A stretch of 64,000 nucleotides of DNA from Bacilli bacterium. Lineage in GTDB: Bacteria > Bacillota_I > Bacilli_A > RFN20 > CAG-826. Position numbers and translations under genes: made by a program. Below the pieces are notes generated by a model. The model ran no database searches. It had not been told where the DNA came from and saw nothing but the letters and a program-made list of their open reading frames with translations. The DNA lies in the NCBI GenBank assembly GCA_024408085.1, contig JAKSVH010000001.1, forward strand, positions 64,816 to 128,815, given 5' to 3'. This document shows, piece after piece, positions 27,371 through 36,023 of this stretch (positions within the stretch are counted from its first letter, which is position 1; every line of letters begins with the position of its first letter).

Positions 27371-27423
27371 TTTTCATTGAAAAATTGCTTTACAAATAAA
27401 CTAGATAATATTAATATTATAAA

Positions 27424-27530
27424 CGTTGTCGCCTCACGAGCTACAACCGCATAGAGAAGGTTCTCTAAGTTAATGCCTATGGCATTACACCTTAATAGCG
27501 AGTCCTTAGTGAGAAAGTAGAGGTATTTAA
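27424..27530 (+). ncRNA. Structured leader of the rplU-prp-rpmA operon (L21 leader type)
   Basis: Upstream of rplU, after a promoter-like TTTACA-17-TAATAT, the transcript can form GTTGT/ACAAC, AGAGA/TCTCT, AATGCC-TAT-GGCATT and a long-range CTCAC/GTGAG pairing that closes the element just before the RBS (AGAGG). Position and compact nested hairpins fit the L21 leader family of Firmicutes, thought to mediate feedback by ribosomal protein. I have not matched it to a covariance model. Confidence 0.6.
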
Positions 27531-27839
27531 ATGTACGCTATAATTGAATCAGGTGGAAAACAAATCCGCGTTGAAGTCGGACAAAAGATTTTTGTCGAAA
27601 AATTAGATGTTAAGGAAAATTCAAAATACGTTTTTGATAAAGTCCTTCTCGTCGCAGACAAAGACGTCAAAGTTGGTACACCATACGTTGAAGGTGCTAA
27701 AGTATCTGCTAAAGTCGTTAAGAACGGACTCGGCAAAAAGATTCGCATCTACAAATACAAAGCTAAACACAACTCAGCACGTAGAACAATTGGTCATAGA
27801 CAACCATATACATGCTTAGTCGTTGAATCAATTGCCTAA
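27531..27839 (+). CDS. rplU: 50S ribosomal protein L21
   Basis: 102 residues, full length. A 23S-binding protein of the large subunit. [25 protein letters not shown] and the C-terminal [19 protein letters not shown] signature are clear. First gene of the conserved rplU-prp-rpmA operon. Confidence 0.97.
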   Translation: MYAIIESGGKQIRVEVGQKIFVEKLDVKENSKYVFDKVLLVADKDVKVGTPYVEGAKVSAKVVKNGLGKKIRIYKYKAKHNSARRTIGHRQPYTCLVVESIA

Positions 27840-27842
27840 TTT

Positions 27843-28154
27843 ATGATTAAAATTGAGGCAACTCGAAAAGACGGAAAGATAGTTAATCTAACCGTCAAAG
27901 GGCACGCAAATTCTGCTCCAAAAGGTGAAGACCTTGTCTGCGCTGCAGTAAGCTCAATACTTGTTGGAGGATGTAATGCTCTATCTCAACCTAATTGCTT
28001 TGCAATTAAATTGGATAGTGGTGATGCATCAGTTAAAGAAATTAAACGTGCTAATGAACACGATTACGAAGTGCTTGAAACAATGATTACTCAATTCAAA
28101 ACAGTTGAAGAATCAAGTTCAAAATTCCTTCATGTAATCGAGAAAGGAAATTAG
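27843..28154 (+). CDS. prp: Ribosomal-processing cysteine protease Prp
   Basis: 103 residues. Cleaves the N-terminal extension of L27 before assembly, an essential step in Firmicutes and Fusobacteria that have that extension. The catalytic pair is seen as His21 (VKGHANSA) and Cys33 (EDLVCAAVS). It lies between rplU and rpmA, its substrate gene. Confidence 0.93.
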   Translation: MIKIEATRKDGKIVNLTVKGHANSAPKGEDLVCAAVSSILVGGCNALSQPNCFAIKLDSGDASVKEIKRANEHDYEVLETMITQFKTVEESSSKFLHVIEKGN

Positions 28155-28156
28155 TT

Positions 28157-28438
28157 ATGTTATTTAAATTAGATCTACAACTCTTTGCTTCCAAAAAAGG
28201 TGTCGGTTCTACCAAAAACGGACGTGATTCAGAATCCAAGAGATTAGGTGCTAAGTTATCTGATGGACAATTCTGTACAGCAGGTAGTATCATCTATCGT
28301 CAAAGAGGTACCAAAATTCTTCCAGGAGTTAACACCAAACGTGGTGGAGATGATACAATCTTCGCAACAATTGATGGTATTGTTAAATTCGAAAGAGTTG
28401 GTAAAAACAAAACCCGCGCTTCAGTTTACGCAAAGTAA
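28157..28438 (+). CDS. rpmA: 50S ribosomal protein L27 with Prp-cleavable N-terminal extension
   Basis: 93 residues. L27 reaches into the peptidyl transferase centre. The protein begins [19 protein letters not shown]: the LQLFASKKG box is the Prp cleavage site (between F and A in studied homologues), so the mature protein should start ASKKG. The body is standard ([24 protein letters not shown]). Confidence 0.97.
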   Translation: MLFKLDLQLFASKKGVGSTKNGRDSESKRLGAKLSDGQFCTAGSIIYRQRGTKILPGVNTKRGGDDTIFATIDGIVKFERVGKNKTRASVYAK

Positions 28439-28459
28439 GTTAAAGACGAAAATAATTAA

Positions 28460-28486
28460 GACCGCAATAAAATTGTGGTCTTTTTT
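28460..28486 (+). terminator. Terminator of the rplU operon
   Basis: GACCGCAAT-AAA-ATTGTGGTC followed by TTTTTT. Confidence 0.9.
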
Positions 28487-28499
28487 ATACTCGCGTGTG

Positions 28500-28505
28500 T
28501 ATAAT
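28500..28505 (+). promoter_or_regulatory. TATAAT box 8 nt before the obg start
   Basis: TATAAT at 28500-28505, then 8 nt, then ATG; no Shine-Dalgarno. Suggests a leaderless or 1-3 nt leader mRNA. Confidence 0.5.
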
Positions 28506-28513
28506 ATAGATGT

Positions 28514-29785
28514 ATGTTTATCGATAAAGTTGTTGTAGAAGTTCGTTCTGGCAAGGGCGGCGATGGTATGATTGCTTTCTTAAGAGAGAAATGCATGCCA
28601 AAAGGTGGCCCAGCTGGAGGTAATGGCGGTCGTGGTGCTTCCATTATTTTTAAGGCTGTCAGAAACATCAACACTTTATTTAATTTTAGACACAGCAAAG
28701 TCTTTATCGGACCAGATGGTGAAAAAGGCGGAACCAAAAACAAATACGGTCACAAAGCCGATGATGTAATCATCGAAGTACCATGTGGAACCGTAGTTTA
28801 TGAAGAAAAGAATCATAAATTCGTTGGAGACTTATCCGAAGAAGGCCAAACTTTAGTAGTTGCTAAAGGCGGTCGCGGCGGTAGAGGTAACGCGGCTTTC
28901 AAAAACGATAGAAACAAATGTCCAAAGATCGCAGAAAATGGACTTCCAGGCGAAACTAAACGTCTTATCATGGAGCTCAAACTTCTCGCTGATGTTGGTT
29001 TAGTTGGACTTCCAAATGCTGGTAAGTCAACACTTTTAAGTGTTGTGTCTAATGCAAACCCAGTTATTGCTGATTATCCATTCACAACCTTAGAGCCAAA
29101 TCTAGGCGTTGTTAATGTAAATAAAGATTCATCCTTTGTTATGGCGGACCTTCCAGGTCTTATTGAAGGTGCCTCAGAAGGTAAGGGTCTCGGACTTTCG
29201 TTCCTACGTCATCTTGAAAGATGCCGTGTAATTATCCATCTAGTTTCTATGGAGGAAGAATCTCCATACGAGAACTATAAGATGATTCAAAACGAACTCA
29301 AGTCTTATGGAATGGGCTTAGATAAACGCCCATTAATTGTTGTAGCAAGCAAAGTTGACTCTGAAGAGTCTGAAATTAAATTCAAAGAATTTAAAAAGCA
29401 CTTTAAAACGCCTGTTATAGCTTTATCTAGCCTCACAAACCAAGGTGTTAAGGAGATTGTAAGTAAGTGCCAAGAACTTCTTGCTAAAACAGAGAAATTC
29501 CCACTCTTTGGAAATGAAAAAACTCCAGAAGTTAAAGTTTATGATGCTTATGCAGAAGAAAAGCCAGTTTTTGAAGTTATTCGTGAAAAAGATCATGTCT
29601 TTAGACTTGTGGGCGAATCAATTGAAAGAACTTATGGTCTTATTAATATTTCAACCGATGAAGGTATGTTAAGACTTCTTAACTATCTTAAAAAGATAGA
29701 TGTTGAATCTGCACTTAAAGAGAAAGGCGCTCAAGATGGCGATTCTGTATGGCTTTGCGATTTTGAGTTTGAATATTTAGAGTAA
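28514..29785 (+). CDS. obg: GTPase Obg/CgtA
   Basis: 423 residues. An essential GTPase of large-subunit assembly and stress signalling. The glycine-rich Obg fold is N-terminal (FIDKVVVEVRSGKGGDGMIAFLREK, GKGGRGGRGNAAF). The G domain has G1 GLPNAGKSTLL, G3 DLPGLIEGASEGKGLG and a G4 read as VASKVDSEE, where the usual NKxD is SKVD. The OCT domain closes it (about 340-423). Head of an operon with a small anchored protein and nadE. Confidence 0.95.
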   Translation: MFIDKVVVEVRSGKGGDGMIAFLREKCMPKGGPAGGNGGRGASIIFKAVRNINTLFNFRHSKVFIGPDGEKGGTKNKYGHKADDVIIEVPCGTVVYEEKNHKFVGDLSEEGQTLVVAKGGRGGRGNAAFKNDRNKCPKIAENGLPGETKRLIMELKLLADVGLVGLPNAGKSTLLSVVSNANPVIADYPFTTLEPNLGVVNVNKDSSFVMADLPGLIEGASEGKGLGLSFLRHLERCRVIIHLVSMEEESPYENYKMIQNELKSYGMGLDKRPLIVVASKVDSEESEIKFKEFKKHFKTPVIALSSLTNQGVKEIVSKCQELLAKTEKFPLFGNEKTPEVKVYDAYAEEKPVFEVIREKDHVFRLVGESIERTYGLINISTDEGMLRLLNYLKKIDVESALKEKGAQDGDSVWLCDFEFEYLE

Positions 29786-29786
29786 T

Positions 29787-30254
29787 ATGAAGGCTTTTGG
29801 AAAATTTGTTGTTGGATTACTTGTTGTTGGAGCATCTATAGGTGTTGGTATTTTTATTGGCGAAAGAATAGAAGATGATAAAAACAATAAAAAAGCTACT
29901 CCTTATGGTTCTGTTGAATCTTCTACATCAACAAGTTCAGTTTATGTTCCGCAACTTTTATCTAGAAATGCAACTAGAAATGATTTTACTGTTGAACAAA
30001 GCATAGAACAGACTCTTCTTAAATTTAAAGATTCATACAAATTGATTCCAAATGTTGATATTAGCGATTTAAAAGTAACAATTTATTATCAAGATAATAA
30101 TGGCTCAACATTTTTGCAAAAAACTGCAAATGTTGGTGATGTTACTAAAAATTCTACTTATTACTTTTCATTTGAACATTCATTAACAGAAATGTTTAAA
30201 ATGGAATCTTATTCTTATAATGCATCTGGAGGAAAAGTCTCTTATTTTGCATAA
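29787..30254 (+). CDS. Unknown membrane-anchored protein
   Basis: 155 residues, one base after obg. An N-terminal membrane segment (about 6-26, FGKFVVGLLVVGASIGVGIFI) followed by GERIEDDKNN, resembling the start of YtxH-like small proteins, then a Ser/Thr-rich linker and a C-terminal domain of beta character (LKVTIYYQDNNGSTFL, YYFSFEHSL). The family is not recognised. Between obg and nadE, clearly cotranscribed. Confidence 0.65.
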   Translation: MKAFGKFVVGLLVVGASIGVGIFIGERIEDDKNNKKATPYGSVESSTSTSSVYVPQLLSRNATRNDFTVEQSIEQTLLKFKDSYKLIPNVDISDLKVTIYYQDNNGSTFLQKTANVGDVTKNSTYYFSFEHSLTEMFKMESYSYNASGGKVSYFA

Positions 30255-30267
30255 AAGAGGTTTTAAT

Positions 30268-30996
30268 ATGGAACTTAAAGAATATTTATCTGAAATTGAA
30301 AAATTTCTTCAAGACTATTTAGAGAAATCACATTGTAAATCCTATGTTTTAGGTTTAAGCGGTGGCGTTGATTCTTCTTTAGTTGCAGCAATTGCAAGAA
30401 AAGCAGTTGGAAAAGACAAGCTTTATTGCTATGCAATAAGTATTGATTCAAATAAAGCAGATGTTAACGACGCAATCGAAGTTGCAAAACAACTCGATTT
30501 AAACCTTGAAATTATTGATTTAAGTAAGACTTACCACAAATTCTTAAAAGAACTTGGTGGCAAGGATTTTATTAGACTTACAAAATCAAATCTTAAAGTC
30601 AGAATGAGAATGTGCGCTTTATTTGCTTATGCTCAAGAGCATAGCGGACTCGTTTTAGGCACAGACAACATGGACGAAAGATACGTTGGCTACTTCACAA
30701 AATATGGTGATGGTGCAGCAGATGTTCTTCCAATTGTTTATTTAACAAAGGCAGAAGTTAGAGAAGCTGCTGAAATTTATGGCGTTTCTAAAGCTTTAGC
30801 TTTAAGAGTTGCATCAGCAGGCTTATTCGAAGGTCAAACTGATGAAGGCGAAATGGGTGTTAGCTATGCTGATCTTGATGCTTTCCTTCTTGGCAAAGAA
30901 ATTGCTCCTGAAGCAAAAGCAAAAATCGAACACATGCACGCTGTGAGCGAGCACAAGCGAGTCGACATTCCAACTCCAGCACCTTTTAAGCGATAA
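30268..30996 (+). CDS. nadE: NH3-dependent NAD+ synthetase
   Basis: 242 residues from the ATG at 30268 (AGAGG 8 nt upstream); an ATG at 30220 lies inside the previous gene. Final step of NAD synthesis: deamido-NAD + NH3 + ATP. The PP-loop is LGLSGGVDSSLVAA at about 27-40; GTDNMDERYVGYFTKYGDGAADVLPI is the conserved NAD-binding and ammonia-site region. There is no glutaminase domain, so free ammonia is used. The previous step, NadD, is encoded at 60 kb. Confidence 0.93.
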   Translation: MELKEYLSEIEKFLQDYLEKSHCKSYVLGLSGGVDSSLVAAIARKAVGKDKLYCYAISIDSNKADVNDAIEVAKQLDLNLEIIDLSKTYHKFLKELGGKDFIRLTKSNLKVRMRMCALFAYAQEHSGLVLGTDNMDERYVGYFTKYGDGAADVLPIVYLTKAEVREAAEIYGVSKALALRVASAGLFEGQTDEGEMGVSYADLDAFLLGKEIAPEAKAKIEHMHAVSEHKRVDIPTPAPFKR

Positions 30997-31019
30997 TTTT
31001 TAAAAATATTTAATAATTT

Positions 31020-31042
31020 ACTTCCTATTTAGGAAGTTTTTT
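31020..31042 (+). terminator. Terminator of the obg-nadE operon
   Basis: ACTTCCT-ATTT-AGGAAGT followed by TTTTT. Confidence 0.88.
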
Positions 31043-31120
31043 ATTATAATAAAAAGCAAGAACAATATAAGAGAAATATTCGCCTATTAGAACAAATTAG
31101 AAAAGAAAGGCGGTATTTTT

Positions 31121-31696
31121 ATGCTTTATTCAATTAAAGGAAAAGTATCTTTTGTCGACCGACGTTTTATTGTGGTCGAAACAGGCGGAATTGGTTATGA
31201 AATTTTAGTAGCCAATCCAGAATCTTATGTAGTGGGAGAAGAAACATTTTTATTCTTACATCACGAAATCAAAGAGTTTGATGAATATTTGGCAGGTTTT
31301 AGATGCCAAGAAGAGAAAGATGCGTTTGATTTATTGCTCCACGTTAATGGAGTTGGACCAAAATCAGCATTAACAATTTTATCGAACGTAAAATATCAAG
31401 ATTTAATGGTTGCAATTTCTAACGCAGATCTTGAATTTATCACCAACATTCCAGGTATTGGACCACGTGCAGCAAATCAAATTCTATTAGATCTCCAAGG
31501 TTTTATTGCTAAAAGCATTAGAGAAAACGTAAAACAGTATTCTGAAGTAAAAGCAGCACTTAAAGCTCTTAAATTTAAGGTAAAGGATATTGATAGGGTT
31601 TTACCTCAAATCTACATTCCTAATGGCACCAATGAAGAAATAATTAAAGAAGCACTTAAGAGGCTACATTATGCCGAGACTTTCGGACAAAAATAA
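31121..31696 (+). CDS. ruvA: Holliday junction DNA helicase subunit RuvA
   Basis: 191 residues. Binds four-way junctions as a tetramer and recruits RuvB. N-terminal OB domain (MLYSIKGKVSFVDRRFIVVETGGIGYEI), helix-hairpin-helix motifs (LLHVNGVGPKSALTIL and ITNIPGIGPRAANQILLDL) and a short C-terminal RuvB-binding domain. AAAGGCGG precedes the start. Its end overlaps ruvB by 26 nt. Confidence 0.95.
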   Translation: MLYSIKGKVSFVDRRFIVVETGGIGYEILVANPESYVVGEETFLFLHHEIKEFDEYLAGFRCQEEKDAFDLLLHVNGVGPKSALTILSNVKYQDLMVAISNADLEFITNIPGIGPRAANQILLDLQGFIAKSIRENVKQYSEVKAALKALKFKVKDIDRVLPQIYIPNGTNEEIIKEALKRLHYAETFGQK

Positions 31697-32666
31697 AAAC
31701 TTAAAGGAAGAAGCAATCGAAGCTTCTTTAAGACCTCAAACTTTAGATGATTATGTTGGTCAAGATGATTTAAAGAACAATTTAAAAATATTTATTGGTG
31801 CTGCAAGAGGAAGAAATGAAGTTCTTGATCATGTTTTACTTTATGGACCTGCTGGATTAGGTAAAACCTCTTTAGCTTATATTATTGCGAATGAAATGCA
31901 CGGTAACATAAAATTAGTTAATGGCCCAAGCGTCGAAAAACCTGGAGATTTGGCAGCTGTTTTATCTACTTTAGAAGCTGGAGATATCTTATTTATCGAT
32001 GAAATTCATCGATTACCACGTGTAGTTGAGGAAATTCTTTATAGTGCAATGGAAGATTATAAATTAATCATTATGATTTCACGTGACGCTACAACAGCAT
32101 CCACAATAACCGTTGATCTTCCACCTTTTACTTTAGTAGGAGCCACAACTAGAGCTGGTGATTTATCTTCACCATTAAGGGCAAGGTTTGGAATTTCTGA
32201 AAAGATAAATTACTACACAATCGAAGAACTCAAGAATATTGTGCTTAGGACTGCGAATTATTTTGGAGCCACAATCGATGAAGTTTCTGCTACCGAAATT
32301 GCTAAACGTTCACGCGGAACGCCGCGTATAGCAAATCGTATTTTTAGAAGAGTTAGAGACTTTGCAAATTATGAGGAAAGAAACATCATCAGCATAAATG
32401 ATGCAGAGAAGGCTTTAAAGGCTCTCAAAATAGACGAAAATGGGTTAGATGAGGTAGATATTAACTACTTACAAACGATTAAAAATCGTTTTGGTGGTGG
32501 ACCAGTCGGTTTAGAGACTATTGCGTCTGCTATTGGAGAAGAGACTTCAAACCTTGATGAAGTTTATGAACCATACCTTTTAAAAATGGGATTTATTGAT
32601 CGCACTCCAAAGGGAAGAATCTTGACCGAAAAGGGAAAAAGATATTTGAAAGGAAAAGAAAAATGA
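31671..32666 (+). CDS. ruvB: Holliday junction branch migration ATPase RuvB
   Basis: 331 residues, full length. The hexameric motor of branch migration. RPQTLDDYVGQDDLK, Walker A GPAGLGKTSLA at about 59-69, Walker B LFIDEIHRL, sensor GATTRAGDLSSPLRARFG with the arginine finger, and a C-terminal winged helix (GGGPVGLETIASAIGEE). It ends in TGA overlapping the next ATG. Confidence 0.97.
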   Translation: MPRLSDKNKNLKEEAIEASLRPQTLDDYVGQDDLKNNLKIFIGAARGRNEVLDHVLLYGPAGLGKTSLAYIIANEMHGNIKLVNGPSVEKPGDLAAVLSTLEAGDILFIDEIHRLPRVVEEILYSAMEDYKLIIMISRDATTASTITVDLPPFTLVGATTRAGDLSSPLRARFGISEKINYYTIEELKNIVLRTANYFGATIDEVSATEIAKRSRGTPRIANRIFRRVRDFANYEERNIISINDAEKALKALKIDENGLDEVDINYLQTIKNRFGGGPVGLETIASAIGEETSNLDEVYEPYLLKMGFIDRTPKGRILTEKGKRYLKGKEK

Positions 32667-33046
32667 AAGCATTAGATAAAAACGGTTTTAAAGTTAAAAA
32701 ATATGAATGTTATCATGTTCATAATGCTGATTTAGGACTTGATGACGCGAAAATGACTCATGAATGTTTTGTAATAAAAATATCCAAGAAAAATAATAAA
32801 TCAAAAGTTGTTACAATTACTTCTTTAGAAACCTACAAAGCTAAAACAAATCAATATTCTTTCAAAAATTGGAAATTAAATGATTTAAAACTCGGCAACA
32901 TTATTCCGGTTCCAATTAATCAAATTAATACTACTTTCTATAGTGGAATTTTTGTAAAAGGTATTTGGGTGGAAAATGGAAAAATAGAAAAATCAAATAA
33001 AAATTATAAATTTCCTTATAAATATAAGAAGTTATTAAAAGATTAA
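32663..33046 (+). CDS. Unknown 127-residue basic protein
   Basis: Overlaps the ruvB stop by 4 nt (ATGA), so it is translated from the ruvAB mRNA. It is very lysine- and asparagine-rich. The middle part (SKVVTITSLETYKAKTNQYSFKNWKLNDLKLGNIIPVPINQINTTFYSGIFVKGIWV) looks like a small beta-barrel, loosely reminiscent of PemK-like folds, but no catalytic motif can be pinned down and I do not claim that family. No antitoxin-like partner is adjacent. More AT-rich than ruvB. Confidence 0.55.
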   Translation: MKALDKNGFKVKKYECYHVHNADLGLDDAKMTHECFVIKISKKNNKSKVVTITSLETYKAKTNQYSFKNWKLNDLKLGNIIPVPINQINTTFYSGIFVKGIWVENGKIEKSNKNYKFPYKYKKLLKD

Positions 33047-33112
33047 AAAAAAGACGGCACTTACGCCGTCCAGCACATTGGCTTATACGCCAACACTACT
33101 GGGATAAACCCT
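33045..33112 (-). ncRNA. Orphan structured small RNA with its own promoter and terminator
   Basis: On the minus strand TTTACT (33146-33141), 16 nt and TATAAT (33124-33119) predict a start near 33112. The transcript can form a long hairpin from CCAG at 33103 through loop GTATAA to CTGG near 33071 (13 pairs, some G-U, one bulged A), then GACGGC-GTAAGT-GCCGTC and eight U residues (33052-33045). Length is about 68 nt. No frame with a start and RBS is present. It does not match tmRNA, RNase P, SRP RNA or 6S RNA as I know them. Confidence 0.6.
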
Positions 33113-33324
33113 AGAATAATTATAACAAAATAAACATTTAAGTAAAGTAAAAGTACAAATATTTGAAATTCAATTATATCGCTATATAGTTCTTTCATTT
33201 ATGAATTTTTACTATACTTTCTTAATGACGAAAACCATTATTTTCTTTACTTTATAAGTAAATCATAGTAAAATCTTACGCGGTCGAAAAATTGACACTA
33301 TTTATTACATAAAGGAACAAGATT
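33113..33324. other. Spacer between the small RNA and secDF
   Basis: AT-rich stretch holding the minus-strand promoter of the small RNA (33119-33146) and, on the plus strand, the upstream region of secDF, with possible -10 elements around TAGTAAAAT near 33267. AAAGGA at about 33311 is the secDF RBS. No repeat or operator seen. Confidence 0.4.
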
Positions 33325-35982
33325 ATGCGTAGATTAATAGCTTACATCACAATGGCAGTATCAATGCTCATTGCAATCGGAGTTGCAGCAACTCCAGTTT
33401 TAACAAAGTTAAATGGAGGACGTGAATTCAATACTGGTAGAGAAATTGTATTCAATATCGATGCCAGAGATGGTGAACCAGCAGTCACTCAAGAAGATGC
33501 CGATAAAGTCGTTGAAGAAATGAAAACTCGTTTAGACAACTGGCACATTGAAGATTACTCAATTAAAGTTCAAAGCGACAAAGCCCAAGAACCAACATAT
33601 TCAGTTGCAGTTTCAATTGATGTTGAAAAAGATACATTCAACTATGTTGCAAAATATCTTTGCTTCCAAGGTGAAAACTTTGCTATTTCTGCTGCAGACC
33701 CAACAACTTTAAAAGAAAACGTTTTAAATGTTGCAGATGCAAGAATTGTCTACGAATCCGATGTTGTTCCTGTAATTGTAATTCCTGTAAATGAAGATAA
33801 AAAAGCTGATCTTGAAAACCTTATTAAACAATTAAATCCTGAAGAAGAAAGCGGCGGAGAAACCAAAGCTATCAAAAGAGATGGCGAAGTTGCACCAACT
33901 GAAGGCGGTGAAGAGCAACCAGCAAAAACACCAGACATCTTCTTATGGGCTAATTATGAAGAAGGCGATTTATACGAAAAAGCAGGTGTTGACCCACTTG
34001 TTAAGGATAAAATCCTTATGTCATTCTTCTCAACTGCTATGTGGTATGAAAAATCAAGCGAAGAACACACAGAAGTTCAATTCATCTGTGGATCCGCTGA
34101 CCAAGAAGGTAACTATGACTTTACAAAGCTTAAAGATGCAAACGTTGTCGCAAATTATTATTTGAATATGCTTCATGCAAAGAAATACAACGTTGAAGTT
34201 ACTTGCCCAACAAGAAATGTTACATCACAAGAAATCGATTATTATACAAACGCACAAGAAGTTCCTGCATCAATGGAAAGCTTATTGTCCTTTGGTAATA
34301 ACGTTAACATTAAGTTATCTACAACATTAATCTCAACATTAATTGCATTCGTTATCGTTGCATTATTACTCGTTGTTTATTTTAGAATCAATGCTATTGC
34401 AATCATTGCAACAACACTTGGTTCATTGTTTATAACAATGCTTTCATTCTCAACAATGAATGTCTTATTTAACTTCCCAGCATTACTTGGCTTAGTCATT
34501 TTAGCTGGTGGCTTATTATTTGGCCAAATCGTCTATTGCCATAGATTCAAAGAAGAAGTTTACAAAGGACGTTCTTTAAAGAAAGCTAACCAAGAAGCAA
34601 GCAAAAAATCAAATCTTCTTACTCTTGATGCATCAATTATTTTGGCCTTCGCAGGCTTAATGATGTACGCATTAGGTGGAACAGCATTAAAACCAATGGG
34701 TGTTATCTTATTCTTCGGTTCAATCTTCGGACTATTAATGAACCTCATTGTCTTCAAGATTTTAATGTATTTAGTTACAAATTCTACAAATTTACAAGGC
34801 AAATACTCTGTATTCAATATTGAAGGAAGCAAAGTTCCTAACTTAATGGATGCAGAAGAAAAAGAACCATATCAATCTGCTTACGAAAAGGTTGATTTCA
34901 CAAAGAGAAGAAAAATTTCTTCAATTGTCTTAGGTGCATTAACAGTTGCTGCAATCGCAGTCATTACTGTCTTCGGCGTTAAAAATGGTTCTCCATTAAA
35001 CGTTACAAATGCAACAAAGAACTCTGCAGTTGTTTATTCTTCACTCAAAGTTGAAAATGGCTTAATTAATGATGTTGAATCATTCAAACAATACGCACTT
35101 AGTGAAGTTAAGATTGATGATTCTACTCTAGTAGATGTTAAGAATTTCGATGTTGAAATGAAGAAAGTTAGCACCTATACATACATTGATGAATCAAGTG
35201 CTCCAACTGAAGAATCTTACTTCTTCATCGCAAAGATTAATAATGATTACAATGCTGACCAACTTAACAGTATTCAAAATAGCATTGTTCAAAAAATGGA
35301 AGAAAATATTTCAAGTGATAAATTCACTGTAAATGTTGAAAGTTCACAAGAACTTAACTACACACCAGATCAATCATTAGTTGCATTAGCAACAGCAGTA
35401 ACTATCGCAGGCGTTGCAGTTTACTTCGCATTACGTTTCCGCCCATCACGCGGACTCGCTGCATTAGTTGTCTCTGGTGGCTCAACAGCAATTGCATACG
35501 GTCTATTTGTTGCAATTAGAATTGGTACAAGCGCTGTAACATCACTTGCAATGCCAGTTGTTGCAGTCTCAACACTTATTGCTTCTATGTTCTATTTTGC
35601 AACTGAAAAAGCAATGATTAAAGAGAAGCATTCTGAACTCTCTTTCGAAGAAAGAAAAGAAATTATGGTCAAGGCACTTGCTAAATCAGCATCTCCAATG
35701 CTCGTTTTAGTCCTTATCATGATGTATCTTTCAATCAACTACTTCGGATTTGGTCTTAACGCAACTGCATTCTTATTTGCATCAGCACTAGTTGGTCAAA
35801 TCGTTGCAGTTATCGCAATGCTTACAATTATGGGCCCACTTGCTTGTATGTTTGGTAAATGGTTCAGTAAGATCAATATGCCAAAAATCAAGATGTTCAA
35901 GAACAAGGACAAAACAAACGTTCCTCATAAACGTAATTCAAGTGAACCAGAAGAAACAATCTTCATTGGTATTAACGACTAA
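33325..35982 (+). CDS. secDF: Fused protein translocase subunit SecDF
   Basis: 885 residues, longer than the usual fused form. Uses the proton gradient to pull exported proteins through SecYEG. An N-terminal membrane helix precedes the conserved-type GREIVFNID; a large external P1 domain with an acidic Glu-rich loop (EEESGGETKAIKRDGEVAP) follows; then five membrane helices of the SecD half (about 335-470), a linker, a SecF-type P4 domain and a second set of five helices (about 690-850). Sequence is divergent from model SecDF but the two-times-six-helix plan is intact. It fits the large number of exported proteins in this window. Confidence 0.85.
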   Translation: MRRLIAYITMAVSMLIAIGVAATPVLTKLNGGREFNTGREIVFNIDARDGEPAVTQEDADKVVEEMKTRLDNWHIEDYSIKVQSDKAQEPTYSVAVSIDVEKDTFNYVAKYLCFQGENFAISAADPTTLKENVLNVADARIVYESDVVPVIVIPVNEDKKADLENLIKQLNPEEESGGETKAIKRDGEVAPTEGGEEQPAKTPDIFLWANYEEGDLYEKAGVDPLVKDKILMSFFSTAMWYEKSSEEHTEVQFICGSADQEGNYDFTKLKDANVVANYYLNMLHAKKYNVEVTCPTRNVTSQEIDYYTNAQEVPASMESLLSFGNNVNIKLSTTLISTLIAFVIVALLLVVYFRINAIAIIATTLGSLFITMLSFSTMNVLFNFPALLGLVILAGGLLFGQIVYCHRFKEEVYKGRSLKKANQEASKKSNLLTLDASIILAFAGLMMYALGGTALKPMGVILFFGSIFGLLMNLIVFKILMYLVTNSTNLQGKYSVFNIEGSKVPNLMDAEEKEPYQSAYEKVDFTKRRKISSIVLGALTVAAIAVITVFGVKNGSPLNVTNATKNSAVVYSSLKVENGLINDVESFKQYALSEVKIDDSTLVDVKNFDVEMKKVSTYTYIDESSAPTEESYFFIAKINNDYNADQLNSIQNSIVQKMEENISSDKFTVNVESSQELNYTPDQSLVALATAVTIAGVAVYFALRFRPSRGLAALVVSGGSTAIAYGLFVAIRIGTSAVTSLAMPVVAVSTLIASMFYFATEKAMIKEKHSELSFEERKEIMVKALAKSASPMLVLVLIMMYLSINYFGFGLNATAFLFASALVGQIVAVIAMLTIMGPLACMFGKWFSKINMPKIKMFKNKDKTNVPHKRNSSEPEETIFIGIND

Positions 35983-35990
35983 TTTAATTT

Positions 35991-36013
35991 GGGCTACTTT
36001 GTAGCCCTTTTTT
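35991..36013 (+). terminator. Terminator of secDF
   Basis: GGGCTAC-TTT-GTAGCCC followed by TTTTTT, ending 10 nt before the recJ start codon. Confidence 0.9.
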
Positions 36014-36023
36014 GTACTTAAAT

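Noticed and set aside
33201-33257. An 18-codon frame with Phe/Tyr residues upstream of secDF, which could be an arrest peptide like those that control secDF2 in Vibrio
   Set aside because: No ribosome binding site, no terminator or RBS-blocking hairpin downstream, and the composition is what AT-rich DNA gives by chance.
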